Positions 60,678 through 64,000 of a stretch of DNA of 64,000 bases are shown here, piece after piece. The stretch spans positions 62,001 to 126,000 of the forward strand of contig NZ_SZPX01000002.1 of assembly GCF_005217605.1 (NCBI RefSeq). The letters are read 5' to 3'. The DNA comes from Sulfurimonas crateris. GTDB lineage: Bacteria; Campylobacterota; Campylobacteria; Campylobacterales; Sulfurimonadaceae. The translations under genes were made by a program, and so were the position numbers. A model generated the notes under the pieces. That model did no database searches. It was not told where the DNA came from and saw nothing but the letters and a program-made list of their open reading frames with translations. How positions within the stretch are numbered: the first letter of the stretch is position 1; every line of letters begins with the position of its first letter.

Positions 60678-61186
60678 GCGATAGAGAAGATAAAGATTTT
60701 GAAGATAACGAAGAGCTTGAAGTAGAAGATTACAGAGCCAAAGATGACGTGATGCTAAAGACTCACGAGGAGATCAACCGTGATCTCTGCGGAGAGATCG
60801 AGAAGATGGATATAGGGTATGTAAAATTAAAACTTGTAACCACTCATGATATGATTGCAGACTCTAAGGGATTGATACACGGCGGATTTATTTTCGGTGC
60901 TGCGGATTATGCCGCTATGGCAGCGGTTAATGAGAGAAACGTTGTTTTAGTGGCAAGCAACTGCCAGTTTCTCTCTCCCGTAAAATTTGGCGATATAGTT
61001 AATTTTACTGCTAAAGTACGCCATAAAGAGGGCAGAAAAAGAAACGTACGTGTTACAGGCAATGTTTTGGACATCAAGGTCTTTGACGGTGAGTTTAAGA
61101 CAGTTGTGACGGATAGACACGTGCTAAAGCTAAAACTTACAGAAGAAGATGCAGAAGAGGAGGAGTACCACAACGAGCACAACTAG
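60674..61186 (+). CDS. Hotdog-fold (PaaI/acyl-CoA thioesterase-like) protein
   Basis: A 170-residue protein. The hotdog fold is visible: [20 protein letters not shown] (HGG-F-x-x-AD) near residue 65 and [20 protein letters not shown]. An acidic 40-residue N-terminal segment precedes it. Family knowledge: thioesterase acting on acyl- or hydroxyphenylacyl-CoA. The substrate is unknown. It overlaps the cmoB stop by 4 bp (ATGA) with AAGGA upstream, so it is coupled to cmoB. Confidence 0.85.
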   Translation: MSDREDKDFEDNEELEVEDYRAKDDVMLKTHEEINRDLCGEIEKMDIGYVKLKLVTTHDMIADSKGLIHGGFIFGAADYAAMAAVNERNVVLVASNCQFLSPVKFGDIVNFTAKVRHKEGRKRNVRVTGNVLDIKVFDGEFKTVVTDRHVLKLKLTEEDAEEEEYHNEHN

Positions 61187-61194
61187 AGTGCCGT

Positions 61195-61788
61195 TTATAG
61201 ATTGGCTATCCAGTAGTCACTGTATTGCTGCTCCTGTTTTATCGTAGTCGTGTTTCCGTGTCCCGGATATATGGTTTTGTCATAAGGGATCTTTTTAAAT
61301 TCTCCAAGAGACTCTCTCATCTGCTGAGGTGAGGAGTATGGAAAATCTGTTCGCCCGATAGAGCGTTCAAATATAAAGTCACCGCTAAACATAGCATCTC
61401 CAATCTCAATCGTAGAACATCCAGGTGTATGCCCGGGAAAGTGACGAAACTTTACTTTAACTCCGTTAAAACCAAACTCCTGATTCGGCTCTACCTCTAC
61501 ATCCGGTTTTGAGGGCGGCAGGTCGGGACTCCAGCTGGAGCCTTGAAGAAGCATCACATCCTCTTTTGGAGTATATAGCGGAACTTTTAATCTCTTTTGC
61601 AGCTCTTCATTGCTCCAGACATGGTCAAAATGTCCGTGAGTATTTAAAATTGCTACAGGATTGGTCACATTCTGCATAACCCACTCTACGGCACCGATGC
61701 CCGGGTCGATTATAAAGTCCATCTCATCAACGGTGACTATGTAGCAGTTTGTCTGGTACTCTCCCATTGCTTTTGCTTTTATCTTCAT
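61195..61788 (-). CDS. Metallo-beta-lactamase-fold hydrolase (glyoxalase II-like)
   Basis: A 197-residue MBL enzyme: INTHGHFDHVWSNEELQ is the HxHxDH metal site, FRHFPGHTPGCSTIEIG supplies the next His and AMFSGDFIFERSIGRTDFPY the Asp, with the final His in IYPGHGNTTTI. Family knowledge: hydroxyacylglutathione hydrolase or related thioester hydrolases; the small size fits the YcbL-type group. It faces the thioesterase gene on the other strand. Confidence 0.9.
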   Translation of the reverse strand: MKIKAKAMGEYQTNCYIVTVDEMDFIIDPGIGAVEWVMQNVTNPVAILNTHGHFDHVWSNEELQKRLKVPLYTPKEDVMLLQGSSWSPDLPPSKPDVEVEPNQEFGFNGVKVKFRHFPGHTPGCSTIEIGDAMFSGDFIFERSIGRTDFPYSSPQQMRESLGEFKKIPYDKTIYPGHGNTTTIKQEQQYSDYWIANL

Positions 61789-61914
61789 TACACAACTCTT
61801 TTTTTAGGGCAATTGTAACCTAGTAAATATAAATATATCTATAGAGTGTTTTTGCACATATAGTTACTAAAGTTTGATATAATATTTTTTGTTAAACTTC
61901 TTTAAAGGTTGGTG

Positions 61915-62721
61915 ATGGGAAAGTATGATCTCATATCGGAGTATCTGCAATATTTTTTGGACGATGAAGTTCGTAAGACAGGGATGCAAAACGTTGTTTT
62001 AGGACTTAGCGGCGGTATAGACTCAGCAGTCGTTGCCGTTCTTGCCCAGAGAGTATTCGGTGATAATCTTTTATGCGTAAAAATGCCTTCTCACTACTCT
62101 TCACAAAGCTCTTTAGACGATGCCGATGAACTCTGTCGTGATTTTAAACTAAACTCCATAACAGTCTCGATAGAGCCGATGTTAAAGGCGTATGAAGAGT
62201 TAAATCTAGATATGGACAATCTAAGACGCGGAAATCTCTCCGCAAGGCTTAGAATGAGCACCCTTTTTGATATCTCTGCAAAGCATAATGCATTGGTCTT
62301 AGGAACTAGCAATAAAAGTGAGCTTATGCTTGGATATGGAACGCTGTACGGCGATTTGGCAAGCGCGCTAAATCCTATAGGTGATCTTTATAAGAGCGAG
62401 ATATATGAGCTTGCAGAGCATCTGGGCGTAACTAGAAGTATCATACAAAAAGCTCCCTCAGCCGATCTATGGGACGGACAGAGTGATGAAGCCGATCTGG
62501 GTTACAGTTACGCTAAGCTTGATGAGGCGCTTAAGTATTACGTTGAAGATAGATTAAGCAAAGAAGAGATTGTCAAAAGAGGGTGTGACGAGAGTATGTT
62601 CGATATGATCGTTGGGCGTATCTTTAGAAACCAGTTTAAGAGAAAAATGCCCCTTATTGCCAAGTTGACATCTAGAACAATAAACCATGATTTTAATTAC
62701 CCAAGAGATATAACACTATGA
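61915..62721 (+). CDS. nadE: NAD+ synthase (ammonia-dependent)
   Basis: A 268-residue enzyme that amidates nicotinate adenine dinucleotide. The PP-loop VLGLSGGIDSAVVAVLAQRV lies near residue 28, and ALVLGTSNKSELMLGYGT, then APSADLWDGQSDEADLGYSY, are the NaAD- and ATP-binding parts. Lacks the glutaminase domain, hence ammonia-dependent. The start at 61915 sits 6 bp after AAAGG; GTG and TTG one and two codons upstream are possible. Its 3' end overlaps the next gene by 4 bp. Confidence 0.96.
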   Translation: MGKYDLISEYLQYFLDDEVRKTGMQNVVLGLSGGIDSAVVAVLAQRVFGDNLLCVKMPSHYSSQSSLDDADELCRDFKLNSITVSIEPMLKAYEELNLDMDNLRRGNLSARLRMSTLFDISAKHNALVLGTSNKSELMLGYGTLYGDLASALNPIGDLYKSEIYELAEHLGVTRSIIQKAPSADLWDGQSDEADLGYSYAKLDEALKYYVEDRLSKEEIVKRGCDESMFDMIVGRIFRNQFKRKMPLIAKLTSRTINHDFNYPRDITL

Positions 62722-63854
62722 AGGATGAGAGAATGAAAGTCGCATTTTGTAGATATGAGAGCAGTAGAGAAGCACACTCAAACGTGAGTGATGTTTTGGA
62801 CCAAGAGGATATAAGTCAGGTAGAGGAGCTTGAGAGTGAATTTGCTTCATATGTAGGCGTTGATTATGCATTGGCGACCTCACACGGTACCTCGGCTCTG
62901 CACCTGGCTATGCTGGCGCTCGATTTAAAAAGAGGCGACAAGATAGTATGTTCCGTAAATGCACACCCTAACGTTCCGGAAGTCGTGCGTCATTTTGATG
63001 CAGAACCTATTTTTATAGATATTGACCCTGAGAGTTATAATATTAATCTTGACAAATTAGAGAAATATCTAGAAGATAACAGCGCGAAAAAATTAAAAGC
63101 CGTTATTGTCACGCATATTGCAGGACAGTGTGTCGATCTGGAGAGACTTTACGCAATGGCAAAGAGATTTGACGTAAAGATAGTAGAGGATGCCTGCGAG
63201 GCTTTAGGAGCTACTTACAAAGGTGAGAGGATCGGCTCAACGGGAGCTGATATTACCTGCTTTAACTTCTCTTCTCATCTAAAAAGAGATATCTGTAACG
63301 GCGGTATGCTTGTTTCAAACTCTTCTGAGATCATAGAGCGCGCAAAACTGCTTCGCTCACACGCTATGAAGAGAGATGAGGACTCTTTAGAGTATATCTA
63401 TGACGTTGTGGACATCGGGTTTGACTACTCTATGAGTCAGCTTAGTGCCGCATATATTAGAGCACAGATAAAAGAGCAGGATAAGAACCTTCAAAGGATT
63501 CAAGAGATAGCTCAGATGTACAATAAGGCTCTTGATGGAGTGGAGCATGTCACTATTCCTAAGCCTAAAAGCGATGACCACCCTTACTCTTTATATATCA
63601 TCAAAGTAGATAAAAACAGGGATTCATTCGCGCTTGAACTTAAAAAGCAGGGCGTTGAGGTCGGACTTCACTACATTCCGCTTCACTTTTTGACATACTA
63701 CAAGAACAAATACTCGCTAAAAGTGAATAATTTTCCCGTAGCACTCACAACTTATCAGCAGGTTATGTCACTTCCTATCTATGCAAGTATGGAAAATAAA
63801 GAGGTGCAGTACGTGATCGAGAAGATAAAAGCGGTAGCATCGACAAGAGTTTAA
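62718..63854 (+). CDS. DegT/DnrJ/EryC1-family aminotransferase
   Basis: A 378-residue sugar-aminotransferase-like PLP enzyme. ATSHGTSALHLAMLALDLKR (PLP phosphate site), IVEDACEALGATYKGERIGS and FNFSSHLKRDICNGGMLVSN with the probable PLP lysine in HLK; the end is LTTYQQVMSLPIYASM. The HLKRDICNGG segment departs from the usual K-x4-GEGG. Family knowledge: makes amino sugars for LPS, O-antigens or glycosylated flagellins. It is placed between nadE (4-bp overlap) and lpxK, so an envelope role is likely. A second ATG five codons in is an alternative start. Confidence 0.9.
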   Translation: MKDERMKVAFCRYESSREAHSNVSDVLDQEDISQVEELESEFASYVGVDYALATSHGTSALHLAMLALDLKRGDKIVCSVNAHPNVPEVVRHFDAEPIFIDIDPESYNINLDKLEKYLEDNSAKKLKAVIVTHIAGQCVDLERLYAMAKRFDVKIVEDACEALGATYKGERIGSTGADITCFNFSSHLKRDICNGGMLVSNSSEIIERAKLLRSHAMKRDEDSLEYIYDVVDIGFDYSMSQLSAAYIRAQIKEQDKNLQRIQEIAQMYNKALDGVEHVTIPKPKSDDHPYSLYIIKVDKNRDSFALELKKQGVEVGLHYIPLHFLTYYKNKYSLKVNNFPVALTTYQQVMSLPIYASMENKEVQYVIEKIKAVASTRV

Positions 63855-63864
63855 AAGCAAAAAA

Positions 63865-64000
63865 TTGAAAAAAAAGATAATCTTTTGGGTTGAGGAGTAC
63901 TTCTACAACCCAAACCCCTCTCAAAGAGTTCTCTCTCTTTTACTTCTTCCGCTTAGCTGGGTCTACTGTTTTGTTATGTTCTTGTGCTTTAAAAGCAAAA
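63865..64000 (+). CDS. lpxK: Tetraacyldisaccharide 4'-kinase, N-terminal part only
   Basis: An open frame beginning TTG at 63865 encodes KKKIIFWVEEYFYNPNPSQR then VLSLLLLPLSWVYCFVMFLC and runs off the window. The W-x-E-x-x-x-Y-N-P start with a following hydrophobic helix is typical of LpxK, which phosphorylates the lipid A disaccharide at the membrane. Only 45 residues are present, so the call is tentative. It follows the DegT aminotransferase by 10 bp. Confidence 0.6.
   Translation, partial: MKKKIIFWVEEYFYNPNPSQRVLSLLLLPLSWVYCFVMFLCFKSK

Overview
The window looks like a piece of a Campylobacterota (epsilonproteobacterial) chromosome, most like Sulfurimonas or a close relative. This is inferred from the low GC content, the style of the proteins and the gene neighbourhoods (radA/ftsY/TlpA/rny; trmB-ftsE-ftsX-envC-like; cmoB; a periplasmic rhodanese; a class II-like cytochrome c lipoprotein). 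No sequence search was run. Most of the window is ordinary, densely packed housekeeping DNA: guaB, gatA, ileS, rodA, rluD, thrC, proC/proA, rsmH, radA, ftsY, rny, nadE and others.

The outstanding region is about 7.80-18.06 kb, a complete chromosomal (sedentary-type) integron lying between a CDF cation transporter gene and ileS. A tyrosine recombinase with the integron-specific insertion (intI, + strand, 17096-18064) faces away from an array of cassettes that are all transcribed leftwards. Reading from attI (about 16817) the cassettes are: YaaW/UPF0174-like protein with a zinc ribbon; PD-(D/E)XK-like protein; an ORF-less 151-bp cassette; a hypothetical cassette protein; the same 151-bp cassette; a membrane-anchored protein; the 151-bp cassette a third time; a four-helix membrane protein; two tiny overlapping genes; a DUF4160/DUF2442 pair; a restriction-modification pair; a GNAT acetyltransferase; a DUF3995 membrane protein; and a Phd/RelE-type toxin-antitoxin pair. 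Candidate attC sites lie between most cassettes. Those at the distal end are short or decayed, and the last one looks half deleted. The three 151-bp cassettes are identical, carry no gene, and are bounded exactly at the predicted recombination points. They are the most unusual structure in the window.

A second, tiny mobile remnant sits at 45.1-46.75 kb. A CAT-anticodon tRNA gene is followed 1.6 kb later by a perfect 45-bp copy of its 3' part, and between them are a HigBA-type toxin-antitoxin operon with a candidate operator and about 700 bp of decayed, gene-less DNA. Other non-coding features are a six-gene tRNA cluster (Lys-Asp-Val-Glu-Val-Asp, 22.2-23.0 kb) behind a near-consensus sigma-70 promoter, and a 5'-deleted chemoreceptor fragment beside ftsY (53.07-53.56 kb).

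Layout: 0-7.8 kb, methionine/sulfur assimilation (metY-type, cut by the window edge), SLAC1-type transporter, guaB, gatA, metal-related genes; 7.8-18.1 kb, integron; 18.0-22.1 kb, small membrane protein, ileS and a CinA-like gene; 22.2-23.0 kb, tRNAs; 23-30.3 kb, cell shape and division plus RNA modification; 30.4-41.9 kb, amino-acid biosynthesis, signalling and rsmH/ftsL; 41.9-45.0 kb, an RND pump; 45.1-46.8 kb, tRNA-borne remnant; 46.8-64 kb, mixed housekeeping ending in a partial lpxK.
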